DNA of 64,000 bases from Hymenobacter glacieicola (GCF_014640315.1 NZ_BMGS01000010.1:62001-126000), one strand, 5' to 3'; shown: positions 17,788 through 26,854, counted from the stretch's first letter. Numbers and translations: made by a program. Notes: a model not told the origin generated them from the sequence alone.

Positions 17788-18338
17788 AATGAGCTGGTTA
17801 ATTTGTCTCGCACCTCCATCAAGGCAAAGCCCAGTAGATTTTCGCCCTGCCATTGCTCGGGGTTTTCTACGTGGGGTGCATCGGCGGCCAAGCCTATACC
17901 CCAGATGGGGTCTACGGGGCTTGCTTCTACCAAAACACGGTCGTTGGTAGCCAGCAGAAATGCGCGTAAATCCGTGTTCTGGCTGAACTTGTGCTGATTG
18001 CCTGTTTTAACAATGGCGTATTTCTGCGCTTCCCAGATCAGCGGGTCAAAACCATGAACTTCCCGCCCTAGCTTTTTGGCTTCGGCCGGGCTTTGCACTG
18101 CTAATATCCGGGCTAGCGTAGCCACATCGTTAAACAGGCGGGCCTTTTCAGCCATCATCCACTGTTCGGCCGAGCGGTAGGTAAGGCCGTGTACCACGAA
18201 ATCGGCCAGCCACCACTGGCTAAGGCAGCTTTTCGTGACTTCGCCGTTTCGGGCGGGCTGATTTCCCCAGAAGAACAGGTACTTAACCCGCTGCCCGTGC
18301 GCTAGCTGGTCAAGTAGCCAAGTAGTGGAATAGCGCAT
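17784..18338 (-). CDS. NADAR domain protein (YbiA-like)
   Basis: A 184-residue protein. Landmarks are FFWGNQ, KSCLSQWWLADFVVHGLTYRSAEQWMMAEKARLFND, FDPLIWEAQKYAIVKTGNQHKFSQN and VDPIWGIGL with GENLLGFALMEVRDKL at the end, all of the NADAR/YbiA family. Known members hydrolyse N-glycosidic bonds, either in riboflavin-pathway intermediates or in ADP-ribose attached to nucleic acid or protein. Its ATG directly follows the MoxR stop (TAAATG) and its stop overlaps the DUF58 GTG start, so it is locked between the two core partners of a MoxR system. Such an arrangement is unusual to my knowledge. Whether it acts on NAD-derived modifications or on a metabolite cannot be told from the sequence. Confidence 0.88.
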   Translation of the reverse strand: MRYSTTWLLDQLAHGQRVKYLFFWGNQPARNGEVTKSCLSQWWLADFVVHGLTYRSAEQWMMAEKARLFNDVATLARILAVQSPAEAKKLGREVHGFDPLIWEAQKYAIVKTGNQHKFSQNTDLRAFLLATNDRVLVEASPVDPIWGIGLAADAPHVENPEQWQGENLLGFALMEVRDKLTSSL

Positions 18339-19391
18339 TTACCGCGGGACTTCAATCTGCTGCAGAATTTGCTTGACGATGTCGTCGGGGGTACCGCCTT
18401 CCATTTCGCGCTCCGGGGTAAGCTGTATGCGGTGGCGCAGCACCATGGGGGCCAGATACTGAATGTCTTCGGGCGTCACAAAGTCGCGGCCCCGCAGGGC
18501 GGCCAGGGCTTTGGCGCCGTTGAGTAAGGCCAGTGAGGCCCGCGGCGAGGCACCCAGGTAAAGGCCCTTGTGGGCACGCGTCTGGCCCACGAGGCGGGCA
18601 ATGTATTCGAGGAGCTTGGGCTCCACGTGCTGGCGGCGCACCTGCTCCCGCAGCTGCTGCAAGTCCTCGGCCGATACGACAGCTTGCACGGCTTCCAGGG
18701 GTGTGCCCCCAAAACCAGCGTGGTGGCCCTGCAGAATGGCAACCTCCTCTTCCACCGTGGGGTAGCCCACGCTCAGCTTGAACAGGAACCGGTCGAGCTG
18801 AGCTTCGGGTAGGCGGTAGGTGCCTTCCTGCTCAATGGGGTTCTGGGTAGCCAGCACCACGAAGGGCGCGGGCATGGGGTAGCGGGTGCCGTCCTGGGTT
18901 ACCTGCCGCTCCTCCATCACCTCAAACAGCGCCGACTGCGTTTTGGCCGGGGCGCGGTTGATTTCATCAATCAAGACAATGCTGGCGAAAATGGGACCAG
19001 GCCGAAACTCAAACTCTGACTTGTTGGGCCGAAATACGGAGGTGCCCAGCACATCGGAAGGCATGAGGTCGGGGGTGAACTGCAGGCGGCTGAAGGGCAC
19101 GCTCAGGGTGCGCGCCAGTAGCTTGGCGGTAAGCGTTTTGGCTACCCCCGGCACCCCTTCCAATAGCACGTGGCCATCGGCTAGCAGAGCCGTGAGCAGC
19201 AGCTCCGCCAAAGCTTGCTGCCCCACAATCACCTTGCCCAACTCCCGCCGAATAGCCTCGGCGTGGCGGCTGAGCTGGCTGAAGTCAGTGCGTGGGGCTT
19301 CAAGCCCGGCGGCAGACAGAGCCGCCCTAGTTTCCGCCGTGGGCAGTGGAGAAGCAGTATTTGTAGCGAAAGAATCTGGAGTATTTTCCAT
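18339..19391 (-). CDS. MoxR-family AAA+ ATPase
   Basis: A 350-residue cytoplasmic ATPase with Walker A GVPGVAKT (residues 79-86), Walker B IVLIDEINRAP (D142-E143), sensor I region VLATQNPIEQEGTYRLPEAQLDRFLF and a C-terminal lid with SPRASLALLNGAKALA. MoxR proteins are thought to be chaperone-like remodelling factors working with DUF58/VWA partners. It is the first gene of a coupled trio (MoxR-NADAR-DUF58). The 150 nt upstream is notably AT-rich, has TATATATA-type stretches and probably holds a promoter within the larger cluster. ATG at 19391 gives a normal length. Confidence 0.92.
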   Translation of the reverse strand: MENTPDSFATNTASPLPTAETRAALSAAGLEAPRTDFSQLSRHAEAIRRELGKVIVGQQALAELLLTALLADGHVLLEGVPGVAKTLTAKLLARTLSVPFSRLQFTPDLMPSDVLGTSVFRPNKSEFEFRPGPIFASIVLIDEINRAPAKTQSALFEVMEERQVTQDGTRYPMPAPFVVLATQNPIEQEGTYRLPEAQLDRFLFKLSVGYPTVEEEVAILQGHHAGFGGTPLEAVQAVVSAEDLQQLREQVRRQHVEPKLLEYIARLVGQTRAHKGLYLGASPRASLALLNGAKALAALRGRDFVTPEDIQYLAPMVLRHRIQLTPEREMEGGTPDDIVKQILQQIEVPR

Positions 19392-19541
19392 CTTACAGAA
19401 GTGAGAAACGACGAAAGGCGTAAGCTATAGTTCAATCTGACCCACTATATATAGCAAGCATTTTTGCTTTACAGAATACTAAAACGCATAACGGAATAGT
19501 TATAAAATGGCAAAGTGCAATTACTGACCATAATGCAATTT
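19392..19541. other. AT-rich gap upstream of moxR
   Basis: A 150-nt gap between the DUF4350 stop and the MoxR start with far lower GC than its surroundings and TATATATA-like sequence at about 19446-19455. It may hold a promoter for the MoxR-NADAR-DUF58 trio. I see no hairpin terminator in it. Confidence 0.35.
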
Positions 19542-20819
19542 TTAGGCAGCGGCGGTACGAAACTGGTTGATGGCGCGGTTTAGCTCTAGTAATTCTACCT
19601 CCGACACCTGCCGGGCCGTTAACACCAAGTTGATCCGCCGTACCAACGCATCCACCTCCGGGCGAGGTAGCCCCGACTTTTGGGCAATTCGCTCCCGGGT
19701 GGCCTCGTCCGTCAGGTCCAGGGTGGGCTCGTGGTAACGGGTGCGCAGATATTCCTGGAATAGCCCGATTTTCTTTTCCGCAATTAGGGCGTGGTTGGAG
19801 CCTTGGCGGTAAAGCCCCGCCACCGTGCGCGTAAACAGCAGGGTGGTATTGGGCAATGGCTTGAGAATGGGAATGATGCGCTGGCGTCGGCGAGCCTCAA
19901 ACACCACGAAAAGCACGGCTCCCAGCAACCCCAGCCACAGAGCCCAGCGCAGGGCCTCGTGCTGCTTTATCACTCGCAGCAAGGACTGCTCGCCCAAGGG
20001 CCCCTGCTTCTGGTACTCGTCCCAGAAAACGGGACGCCCAGCTGGCAGCCCCGACAGAGCCGCGAAGGCAAAGCCAGCCGTAGCAGGCCGCAGCAGCAGT
20101 AGGTTGCTGAAGGCAGCCGGGGTAGTACTCAGCAGCAGGCTTCCCCGGCCCACGGGCACCCACACCAGCACCGGTCGCCGACGCTCATCGTGGGCCAGCA
20201 CGGTGGCCCGGGACCCTTTGCGGGCCCGGAAATAGGCGGGCACTTCGCTTTGCGGAAACCGGTAGCGCTGGGCCGCGCCCCGGGGCGGGTTTACCAGCGT
20301 AAGCGTGGTGGTAGCGCGGCTCAGGCCGTGGTTGCCCTGGGCCCGGCTCAGCAGTAGGCTGTCCAAATCCAGCACCGGTGCAATATCCAGGCGCAAGGTG
20401 TCCAGTAGCTGGTCGGTGATGCGCTCAGCGGCAATAAACGCCTGATTACCGCGCCCCAGATACCGCAGCAGCGCATCCCGGTCGAGACGGGAGCACACGA
20501 ACTGGTCGTTGACAAAAAGGTAGGTAGCGGCCTCCCGGCGCAGGGCGGGGCCGTGGGCTGCCAGGGCTGAGTCACGGTCCACATCATCCCCGAGGGTAGG
20601 CAGGAGCTGGTTGGCAATGGGCCGGCGAACAGCGGTAATCGGCTGACCCGGAAAAAGGGTAGGCAACTGATCATACAGCACGTAAGTGCCGTAGGGAATT
20701 TTGTCGCGGTTGATGAAGGTAGGCGACCAGTCCGTGGGTTGGGGCCGGAAGTACTCTACCGCAATAAAGGCCGCAAACAGCAGCCCCAAGCCCAGCAGAA
20801 AAGCACGAAAACGAGTCAT
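19542..20819 (-). CDS. DUF4350 domain membrane protein
   Basis: A 425-residue protein with an N-terminal transmembrane helix, an extracytoplasmic domain containing NRDKIPYGTYVLYDQLPTLF and the GRGNQAFIAAERI block, then a second helix near residue 290 (LRWALWLGLLGAVLFVVFEA) and a cytoplasmic C-terminal part with EKKIGLFQEYLRTRYHEP. This is the DUF4350 layout. The family accompanies MoxR, DUF58 and DUF4129 genes; its role is unknown. ATG at 20819 was preferred over TTG at 20828. It lies 15 nt after the DUF4129 gene, so they are likely co-transcribed. Confidence 0.82.
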   Translation of the reverse strand: MTRFRAFLLGLGLLFAAFIAVEYFRPQPTDWSPTFINRDKIPYGTYVLYDQLPTLFPGQPITAVRRPIANQLLPTLGDDVDRDSALAAHGPALRREAATYLFVNDQFVCSRLDRDALLRYLGRGNQAFIAAERITDQLLDTLRLDIAPVLDLDSLLLSRAQGNHGLSRATTTLTLVNPPRGAAQRYRFPQSEVPAYFRARKGSRATVLAHDERRRPVLVWVPVGRGSLLLSTTPAAFSNLLLLRPATAGFAFAALSGLPAGRPVFWDEYQKQGPLGEQSLLRVIKQHEALRWALWLGLLGAVLFVVFEARRRQRIIPILKPLPNTTLLFTRTVAGLYRQGSNHALIAEKKIGLFQEYLRTRYHEPTLDLTDEATRERIAQKSGLPRPEVDALVRRINLVLTARQVSEVELLELNRAINQFRTAAA

Positions 20820-20834
20820 GGCAGGCAACTAAGC

Positions 20835-21671
20835 TCAGGCCGCAGCGCGGGTAAGGTGGCGAATAAATTCCTGGCGAGCCTGGCGCAGGGCAGGGTAGGC
20901 CGGGGCAGTAAGCAGGGCCTCGCCGTACCACACGTACTCAAACTGGCGGGTTAGCTCCTGGAACTCGGTAAACCAGGGTGTATCGCGCAGCTCGCGCAGG
21001 TAATCGTGGTTGGTTTTGTCGGGCTGCCACCGGATCAGGCCCCGCTCCGTGAGGTGGCGCAGGCTGAGCAGGTAGCCCAGCCGGACCGCCAGCCGGTAGT
21101 TGCCAGTGGCTTCCGCCTCGGCAAGCGCCCCCTCAAAGTCAACGCCGTGAATTTGTTCCCCGGCCGTGTCGTAGGGCAAGGCTACTACTTTGCCCGGGCG
21201 CCGAAACAAGCCAGTCAAATCAAGGCGCAGCAACCGTAGCACCACGTAGAGAAAAGCCGCCCCAAAAAGCGCATACACCACGTAGCGCCCGCCGTGCTCG
21301 TAACCCGGCCCCGAAAACAGGCCCAGAAACCACTGGACCAGCCGCCACCAAAACCGTGACCAGAGGCTGCTACCACTGCCCGGCTCCGGCGTTTCGGGTT
21401 CGGCGTACTGGAATTCGCGCTGCCCGCGCAACTGCCGCAGCCGGGCCGCTTGCGGAACACGTACCGGGCCGACGGGCCGGGTGTCGGCAGGTAGCGTTAC
21501 AAAACTAGAGCGGGCTGCCGCGGTTGCCAGCGTGTCGGGTGGGGGCGGGGCCAGAACGGGCTTGGGCGGCTGGCTGGCGCGGGCCGCACCTACCATACCG
21601 GCCAGCAGCAGCCCGGCCAGGAGCGCCGAGCTGCTGCGTCGCAAGCCCACATAATGCCGGTTAGTATTCAC
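20835..21671 (-). CDS. DUF4129 domain membrane protein
   Basis: A 278-residue protein with an N-terminal signal-like helix, a Pro-rich stretch, a helix at about residues 135-155 (YVVYALFGAAFLYVVLRLL) and a C-terminal DUF4129 domain. The domain has GNYRLAVRLGYLLSLRHLTERGLIRWQPDKTNHDYLREL and FEYVWYGE. DUF4129 proteins occur in MoxR clusters and next to transglutaminase genes, and their role is unknown. No ATG fits the N-terminus; GTG at 21671 overlaps the end of the upstream membrane gene by 11 nt, which suggests coupling. Confidence 0.8.
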   Translation of the reverse strand: MNTNRHYVGLRRSSSALLAGLLLAGMVGAARASQPPKPVLAPPPPDTLATAAARSSFVTLPADTRPVGPVRVPQAARLRQLRGQREFQYAEPETPEPGSGSSLWSRFWWRLVQWFLGLFSGPGYEHGGRYVVYALFGAAFLYVVLRLLRLDLTGLFRRPGKVVALPYDTAGEQIHGVDFEGALAEAEATGNYRLAVRLGYLLSLRHLTERGLIRWQPDKTNHDYLRELRDTPWFTEFQELTRQFEYVWYGEALLTAPAYPALRQARQEFIRHLTRAAA

Positions 21672-22692
21672 CTTCGTCGTCGGGGCGCAGGGCTTGCGGG
21701 GCAGCGGTGGGGGCAGTTTGGCCAATGGAGTCAACCAGCAACCGGGTGCCCTCGCCATCCCGGCGCTCTACCAGGTTAAAGTACTGGAAGCAGATGGCAA
21801 TCATGATCAGCGGGTAAAATACTAGTGAAATCAGCGTCTGGATGGCGGAATAGACAATTAACAGCACCCGTACGAGGGGCGAAAAATCGGTGGCGCGCCC
21901 ACTCAGTAGATCCGTAAACGGCAGGCCTACCGTAGATAGGGCCACCAGCACCAGCACCATAATCAGCCACAGCATCAGGAACATAACCATGATCAGGCCA
22001 AACGTGGACCACCATTTGCCCCAAACCAACTGGAAGCAGCGCTGAATCGAGCCAAAAAAACCGCGGCCTTCGCGCAGCCACACCACAAAGTATAGGCTCA
22101 GTGCTACCATGGCGTAAATCATAAAGAAATAGAGGCTCAGCACAGTAGCAATGCCAACCCAGGCTCCTGCCACCGCTGCCAGCGCAACGCCAACAATGCT
22201 CATGACGAAACCAATGAGCATCGTGCCCGCAATAAAAACGAATACGAGCCCTATAAAAGAGCCAATCATGCCCAGGAAGCGGCTTTTCACCAGAGCCCAG
22301 ACCTCGGCGGGCGTCACCGGCGCGTCGGGGTCAGCTTTACCGGCGCGCAACACCACGTAGCCGTACACCACCAAGTGCAGCACCACGAGCAGCAGCAGGC
22401 CGCCCAGCATGGTTATCCAGAGGCTAGGCGAAGTGAAAATGGGCGGGAGAATGTCGCGGGGCAACCCCTGCCGGGCCTGGCGGGCCATGTCGCCGAAAGT
22501 GGACAGCATCTGCCCTTGCAGCAGCCCAACCCCGATGCCGGTAACCAAGGCCAAGGGAAGCACCAGCGTGGCTAGTACCCGCCCCAGCGGGGTAGCATGC
22601 ACGCGAATGAAGTCGAAGGTGGCTTCAATTTTTTGGCTGAAATCCCGCTCGCGCAGAAAATCAGTGGGTTTAGTAAACGCGAGGTGGCGCAT
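21661..22692 (-). CDS. polytopic membrane protein of the MoxR cluster
   Basis: A 343-residue protein with a cytoplasmic N-terminus (RHLAFTKPTDFLRERDFSQKIEATFDFI split over residues 2-30) and about six to seven hydrophobic helices. It ends in a hydrophilic tail after YFNLVERRDGEGTRLLVDSIG. I do not recognise an experimentally characterised family. Its layout resembles the membrane domains often found beside SpoIIM-like and DUF4129 proteins in Bacteroidota. ATG at 22692 fits the start of the conserved part. It sits 49 nt after the SpoIIM-like gene and overlaps the DUF4129 gene, so all belong to one transcript. Confidence 0.7.
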   Translation of the reverse strand: MRHLAFTKPTDFLRERDFSQKIEATFDFIRVHATPLGRVLATLVLPLALVTGIGVGLLQGQMLSTFGDMARQARQGLPRDILPPIFTSPSLWITMLGGLLLLVVLHLVVYGYVVLRAGKADPDAPVTPAEVWALVKSRFLGMIGSFIGLVFVFIAGTMLIGFVMSIVGVALAAVAGAWVGIATVLSLYFFMIYAMVALSLYFVVWLREGRGFFGSIQRCFQLVWGKWWSTFGLIMVMFLMLWLIMVLVLVALSTVGLPFTDLLSGRATDFSPLVRVLLIVYSAIQTLISLVFYPLIMIAICFQYFNLVERRDGEGTRLLVDSIGQTAPTAAPQALRPDDEGEY

Positions 22693-22741
22693 GAAAAAAG
22701 GTAAAATGGAGGCCAGTAAGCAAGCGGAAAAATGTAGAAAA

Positions 22742-23692
22742 TCAGGCGGCCGGGCGCTGGTGGTGCAGCCACCACGGATACGCCACGAAATAGCCCAGAA
22801 TAAAAGCCCCCGATACGCCAATAATGCTCAGGCTGGCGTACAGCGGCATTTCGGTATGGCGCGTAACAAAGCCTTCGAGAAAGCCTGCTACCACGAAAAT
22901 CGGGACCAAACTCAGCACCAGCTTCATGCCGTCGCGGGCCCCGCGCCGCAGGGAGTCGCGGCGGGAATAGGTGCCCGGAAACAGTAGGCTCTGGGCCATG
23001 ACGGCACCCGCCCCGCCCGCCAGCACAATGGCCGATATTTCCAGGGTGCCGTGAATCCAGATGGTAAGCACCGAGGGCAGCAGCACCCCTTTCTGATAGA
23101 AAAAATACTGGAAGGAACCCAGCATCACCCCATTTTTAAATAGCATAACCAGCGTAAGCAACCCACCGGTAATGCCTCCGGCAAAGGCGTAGAGAGCCAC
23201 TTTCACGTTGTTGAGCGTGATTTGCAGAAACATTACGGTTTCTTCCTCGCCCTTATAAATGGCCATGGGGTCGCCCTTCTCAATGTTGGCCAAGGTCTGG
23301 TTCACGTAGTTGTCGCCGAGCACCACGCGCACAAAGGTCTCATCGCGGGCCGCCGACAATGCTCCCATGAAGGTTGCCAGCACGAAAAAGGCTAGCGTAC
23401 CCAGCAGCACCCGATGGTGGCGGATCAGCAGCTCGGGTAGTTCGTAGCGCCAGAAGTGGCCCAGGCGGTTCGTCTCCTGCTTTTTGTTTTTATAGAGGGC
23501 CTGGTGTAGCTTGCCCGTTAAGCTATTGAGGTAGCTGGTGGTAGCCGAGTCCGGATAAAAGGTGCGGGCGTACGACAAGTCGTCGGTCAGCTCCACGTAG
23601 CGCCGGGCCAGCTCATCGGGGCCGGCCGGCGGCATTGCCTCGTACTGTTGCCACCGGGCCTGGTTCAGGCGTAAGAATACCGTTTCGCGCAT
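22742..23692 (-). CDS. SpoIIM-like (stage II sporulation M family) membrane protein
   Basis: A 316-residue protein. An N-terminal soluble helical part (MRETVFLRLNQARWQQYE, LTDDLSYARTFYPDS) is followed by several helices, with KVALYAFAGGITGGLLTL, WIHGTLEISAIVLAGGAGAVM and a C-terminal helix. These match the SpoIIM/DUF95 family. Non-sporulating bacteria carry it next to RDD and MoxR-DUF58 genes, so a role in sporulation is not implied. ATG at 23692 is chosen; ATG at 23701 (after a GGAGG) would add three residues. It is the first gene of the seven-gene minus-strand cluster and diverges from the RDD gene. Confidence 0.82.
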   Translation of the reverse strand: MRETVFLRLNQARWQQYEAMPPAGPDELARRYVELTDDLSYARTFYPDSATTSYLNSLTGKLHQALYKNKKQETNRLGHFWRYELPELLIRHHRVLLGTLAFFVLATFMGALSAARDETFVRVVLGDNYVNQTLANIEKGDPMAIYKGEEETVMFLQITLNNVKVALYAFAGGITGGLLTLVMLFKNGVMLGSFQYFFYQKGVLLPSVLTIWIHGTLEISAIVLAGGAGAVMAQSLLFPGTYSRRDSLRRGARDGMKLVLSLVPIFVVAGFLEGFVTRHTEMPLYASLSIIGVSGAFILGYFVAYPWWLHHQRPAA

Positions 23693-23797
23693 AACTAACA
23701 TTCTGCCTCCGCGGCAGCTATAAGCCCTGGCCCGCGGGGCGCGCCGGGCTAAATATACAGGATTCAGGCCGCCCTTGGCGGGGCATTTTCTTACTTT
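23693..23797. promoter_or_regulatory. divergent promoter region between SpoIIM-like and RDD genes
   Basis: A gap of about 105 nt separates the two divergent starts. On the minus strand TATATTTA (23750-23757) is one base from the TAnnTTTG consensus and lies about 50 nt before the SpoIIM-like start, a good candidate -7 box for the cluster. Confidence 0.4.
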
Positions 23798-24535
23798 ATG
23801 AGCACGATTCGCATTCACACTACCCAAAACGTTGTTCTGGAATATGAAGCCGCCAGCGTGGGCGACCGGGTAGTAGCCCAGGTGCTGGACTTGCTGGTCA
23901 TGGGCCTCTGGGCACTGGTAATCGGGTTTCTGATTGAGCAGCTCACTACTTCTTCGGATGAGCAGCGGATTCTGTACTACGTGCTCATCTCGGCGCCCTT
24001 GCTGGTGTATCATCCCATTTGCGAGGCTTTTTTCAACGGGCAGAGCCTGGGCAAGCAGCTGCGCCACCTCAAGGTAGCCCGCCTCGATGGCAGCCGCCCC
24101 GGCCTCGGCGACTACCTGCTGCGCTGGCTGATTGGGCTAATAGAAATTGGGCTGACCCTGGGCTCCCTGGCTCTGGTAGCTACCCTACTGAACGGCCGGG
24201 GCCAGCGCCTGGGCGACCTGGCTGCCGGTACCACCGTAGTCAGCCTGCGCCCGCGTACGCCCGATGTGCAAGCCATTACGGCCGAAACCCAGGTACCACT
24301 CGGCTACCAGCCGGTGTTTCAGCAGGCCGCCCTGCTTTCTGACCACGATGTAACGCTGGTGCGCCGGCTGCTGCACCAAGCCACCCGGCGCGACGATTTC
24401 GTGCTGCTTAACGAGGTAGCCGGCAAAGTAAAAGGCGTCACCGGCATCCAGACCGACCTGCACGATGAGCCCTTTCTGCGCACCATTCTGCGCGACCATG
24501 CCTATTTCGCCGCCCGCGACAGTGCCCACGGCTAA
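23798..24535 (+). CDS. RDD family membrane protein
   Basis: A 245-residue protein with the RDD landmarks: VGDRVVAQVLDLLVMG with the Arg-Asp pair near the first helix, FFNGQSLGKQLRHLKV after the second, and RLGDLAAGTTVV after the third. The C-terminal 80 residues are soluble (DVTLVRRLLHQATRRDDFVLL). The RDD family is broad, and some members transport ions. The divergent position next to the SpoIIM-like gene is conserved in this type of MoxR cluster, so it probably works with those proteins. A bidirectional terminator follows. Confidence 0.85.
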   Translation: MSTIRIHTTQNVVLEYEAASVGDRVVAQVLDLLVMGLWALVIGFLIEQLTTSSDEQRILYYVLISAPLLVYHPICEAFFNGQSLGKQLRHLKVARLDGSRPGLGDYLLRWLIGLIEIGLTLGSLALVATLLNGRGQRLGDLAAGTTVVSLRPRTPDVQAITAETQVPLGYQPVFQQAALLSDHDVTLVRRLLHQATRRDDFVLLNEVAGKVKGVTGIQTDLHDEPFLRTILRDHAYFAARDSAHG

Positions 24536-24564
24536 CCAGCGCGGAATTCTGAGTAACAGCGCAC

Positions 24565-24605
24565 AAAAAAGAGCCCCGCTACCTTAGGTAGCGGGGCTCT
24601 TTTTT
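24565..24605. terminator. bidirectional terminator
   Basis: A stem of about 18 bp (AAAAAAGAGCCCCGCTAC with its complement) with A-run and T-run flanks. It lies between the convergent RDD and DUF4394 genes and can end both transcripts. Confidence 0.9.
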
Positions 24606-24619
24606 GTGGTAGGCGCAGC

Positions 24620-26635
24620 TTATTGAACTACTACGCGCTGGGTGCCAGCCGACTGGCCATCTACGGTCAAACGCAGGAAGTACACGCCAGGGCGGTGGTT
24701 GGCAGGCTTCCAATCCAGCGTGTGGGCGCCGGCATTCAGCGTTCCGGCGGCTTTGCGCTCTACCGTTCGGCCCAAGGCATCAACGAGTGTCAGTTCAGCT
24801 TGGCCAGCACGGGGCAGGCGGAAGCTCAACTGCGAAGTAGCGCTTACGGGGTTAGGGTAGAGCGAGAAGCCCGTAGCAACTTCGGCACGACGGGTGCCGG
24901 TAGTTACGCCGGCCGCGCCGGCAATGGCAAGGTCGCGCACGGCAATGCCGTTACCAATCAGCATGGGAGCCGTGGCCGCGCCCGAGGTCAGGTTCAGGGA
25001 ATACAGGCTGGAGTTGGTGGAAGCACCGGTAGCAGCCACCAGGTACGCCGTATTTACGTTTTCAGCCGTGCTGAAAATATCCATGTCCACGTTCGCACCG
25101 GCCGTAACCGTTACGCCCGAAGCGCCAACGGTATTCAGGGTGCCATCATTTGGCGGGGCCTGGCGTACCAGCACGTTCAGAACCTCATCATACCCGAAAA
25201 GGGTAGTGGTGCGGGGGGTAGCAGTAGTACCAACGCCGCCGGGGTAGCTATTGGTGTAAGCTACCGAGCCAATGGCCGGGGTAGCAGCGGCATTCGCGTC
25301 GCCGGTGGCGTAGTTGAGCATCATATCCACCGTAGGAGCGGCAGATGCATCATTGGGGTTGATGCGGAAGTTGGCGCGGTTTACGCCTTCCACCCGAATC
25401 CGGTCAACGGTGGGGTTGAAGTCAAACGCCACGCTGCCCGTGCCCAGGGGCAGCGCCAGGGCGCTACCCAAAACGGTGGCTACTCCGGTAGTTGCGTTGA
25501 TGGTATAGAGCTGGCCGGTTTGCGCCGTGGCGTCGTAGCCCAGGGCGTACAGGGCATTGTTCAGGGGGCGCACATCCATGCCCACAATCGTCTGGGTAGC
25601 GGCTACCCCCGTAATGGCCACCGAAGTCCGGATGGTGCCGGGCATGGCGGTGTCGAAGGTAACCAGGTTGTTGTTGCTGGTCAGGGCGTAGGCCAGCTGG
25701 CCCGTTACCGCCGGCAGGGTAGCCGGGCGGCTAATCTGGAAGGAAATATCCGTGACGTTAACCAGGGCGCCGGTGCCAATAGCACCAACCGAGGTAGCCG
25801 CGCCCGTAGTCAGATCTACCGTGTAGAGAGTGGTAGTGGCGGCCGTGGCACTGGCATTATTGGCTACGGTCAGGTAGGCGGTGTTCGTGCGCGTGGTGGG
25901 GTTGAAATAGATATCAAGATCTGACACCTGGGTGGCAGCATTCAGGCTTACACCCAGCGTACCCGCACCAACGGTGTTGAGTGTGCCGTTGTTTGGCGGA
26001 TTCTGTATAACCAAACGGCCGTTGGCTTCGTCGAGGTTATAAAGGGTAGTACCGGTAGCGCCAATGTAGCTATTGGTGTACGCCGAAGAGCCAATGCCCG
26101 GCGTCTGGGCCGCATTGGCGTCAGCGGTGGCGTAGGTCAGTTGCCCGTCGGTGGCGGCCAGCGCGCCGTTGTTGGGGTTCAGCCGGTAGTTGGTGCGGTT
26201 GCCGGCCGTAACCCGGATGCGGTCAACGGTAGGGTTAAAATCGAAGCCAATACGGTTAGGGTTAGTACCCAAATCGAGGGTAAGAGCAGCACCTACTGTG
26301 GTAGCAGCGCCCGTAGTGGTGTTGATGATGTACAGCTGAGCTACCGTGCCAGTGGGGTTATAACCCAGTGCGAATAGCTCACCCGTGTTCGGGCGGGAAT
26401 CAATACCTACCAGCGTTTGGCCAGCTGTGATACCCGTGATGGGCAGGGCCGCCGTAAGCGTGCCGGGAGTTGCAATGTCAAAGGAGACTAAGCTGGTTAC
26501 TGCGGGTGTGCTGGTAACAGACAGACCATAAACTGTTTGGGCTTGCGCAGTACCCACGGTGGCAGCCAGGGCCATAACGCCCAACAGGAAGCCGCCCCGA
26601 CGGGCTGCCTTCCGGCGAGTAGAATGTGTAAACAT
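24620..26635 (-). CDS. secreted protein with two DUF4394 domains and a type IX sorting domain
   Basis: A 671-residue protein with a signal peptide ending TVGTAQA and two tandem DUF4394 repeats of about 275 residues each. Each repeat carries LVGIDSRPNTGELFALGYNP-like, NRIGFDFNPTVDRIRV and TLYNLDEANGRLVIQNPPN-like blocks. The last 80 residues are a type IX secretion C-terminal domain (FSLYPNPVSATSQLSF, VDALGRTVE, PGVYFLRLTVDGQ). DUF4394 is predicted to form a beta-propeller-like fold, and its role is unknown. The protein should be exported across the outer membrane and be released or anchored at the surface. The two halves differ enough to be an old duplication. A 14-bp palindrome (26679-26692) lies about 45 nt upstream. 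Confidence 0.88.
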   Translation of the reverse strand: MFTHSTRRKAARRGGFLLGVMALAATVGTAQAQTVYGLSVTSTPAVTSLVSFDIATPGTLTAALPITGITAGQTLVGIDSRPNTGELFALGYNPTGTVAQLYIINTTTGAATTVGAALTLDLGTNPNRIGFDFNPTVDRIRVTAGNRTNYRLNPNNGALAATDGQLTYATADANAAQTPGIGSSAYTNSYIGATGTTLYNLDEANGRLVIQNPPNNGTLNTVGAGTLGVSLNAATQVSDLDIYFNPTTRTNTAYLTVANNASATAATTTLYTVDLTTGAATSVGAIGTGALVNVTDISFQISRPATLPAVTGQLAYALTSNNNLVTFDTAMPGTIRTSVAITGVAATQTIVGMDVRPLNNALYALGYDATAQTGQLYTINATTGVATVLGSALALPLGTGSVAFDFNPTVDRIRVEGVNRANFRINPNDASAAPTVDMMLNYATGDANAAATPAIGSVAYTNSYPGGVGTTATPRTTTLFGYDEVLNVLVRQAPPNDGTLNTVGASGVTVTAGANVDMDIFSTAENVNTAYLVAATGASTNSSLYSLNLTSGAATAPMLIGNGIAVRDLAIAGAAGVTTGTRRAEVATGFSLYPNPVSATSQLSFRLPRAGQAELTLVDALGRTVERKAAGTLNAGAHTLDWKPANHRPGVYFLRLTVDGQSAGTQRVVVQ

Positions 26636-26819
26636 GGAATAAGTAGAAGTGGTGAATGAATGAAGGCGTAAGGTGGAAAGCCTATATAGGCTGGTATAGA
26701 TACGGCGTTGAGCAAATTCTGGCTTTACACCCAGCTGTAATTAATTTGTTTTTAATTCTATTCGCCTAAAAAGCCGGCTTCAGCGCTTAAAAGCCAAAAA
26801 GCTATACTCTTAGCAAACA

Positions 26820-26854
26820 ACAAAACGGCCTGTCAATATGCTTGACAGGCCGTT
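26820..26854 (-). terminator. terminator after the GNAT-nitrilase gene
   Basis: A perfect 13-bp stem (26824-26836 with 26842-26854) around a 5-nt loop, followed on the minus strand by TTTTGTTGTTT. It lies 38 nt after the stop at 26892. Confidence 0.85.

Noticed and set aside
22742..23692. Reading the SpoIIM-like gene as evidence of sporulation
   Set aside because: The family is common in non-sporulating bacteria beside RDD and MoxR genes, and no other sporulation gene is present.
24623..25924. 433-residue plus-strand frame antisense to the DUF4394 gene
   Set aside because: It is low-complexity (Gly/Arg/Val-rich) and mirrors the repetitive coding of the opposite strand; the minus-strand protein has a signal peptide, domains and sorting tail.
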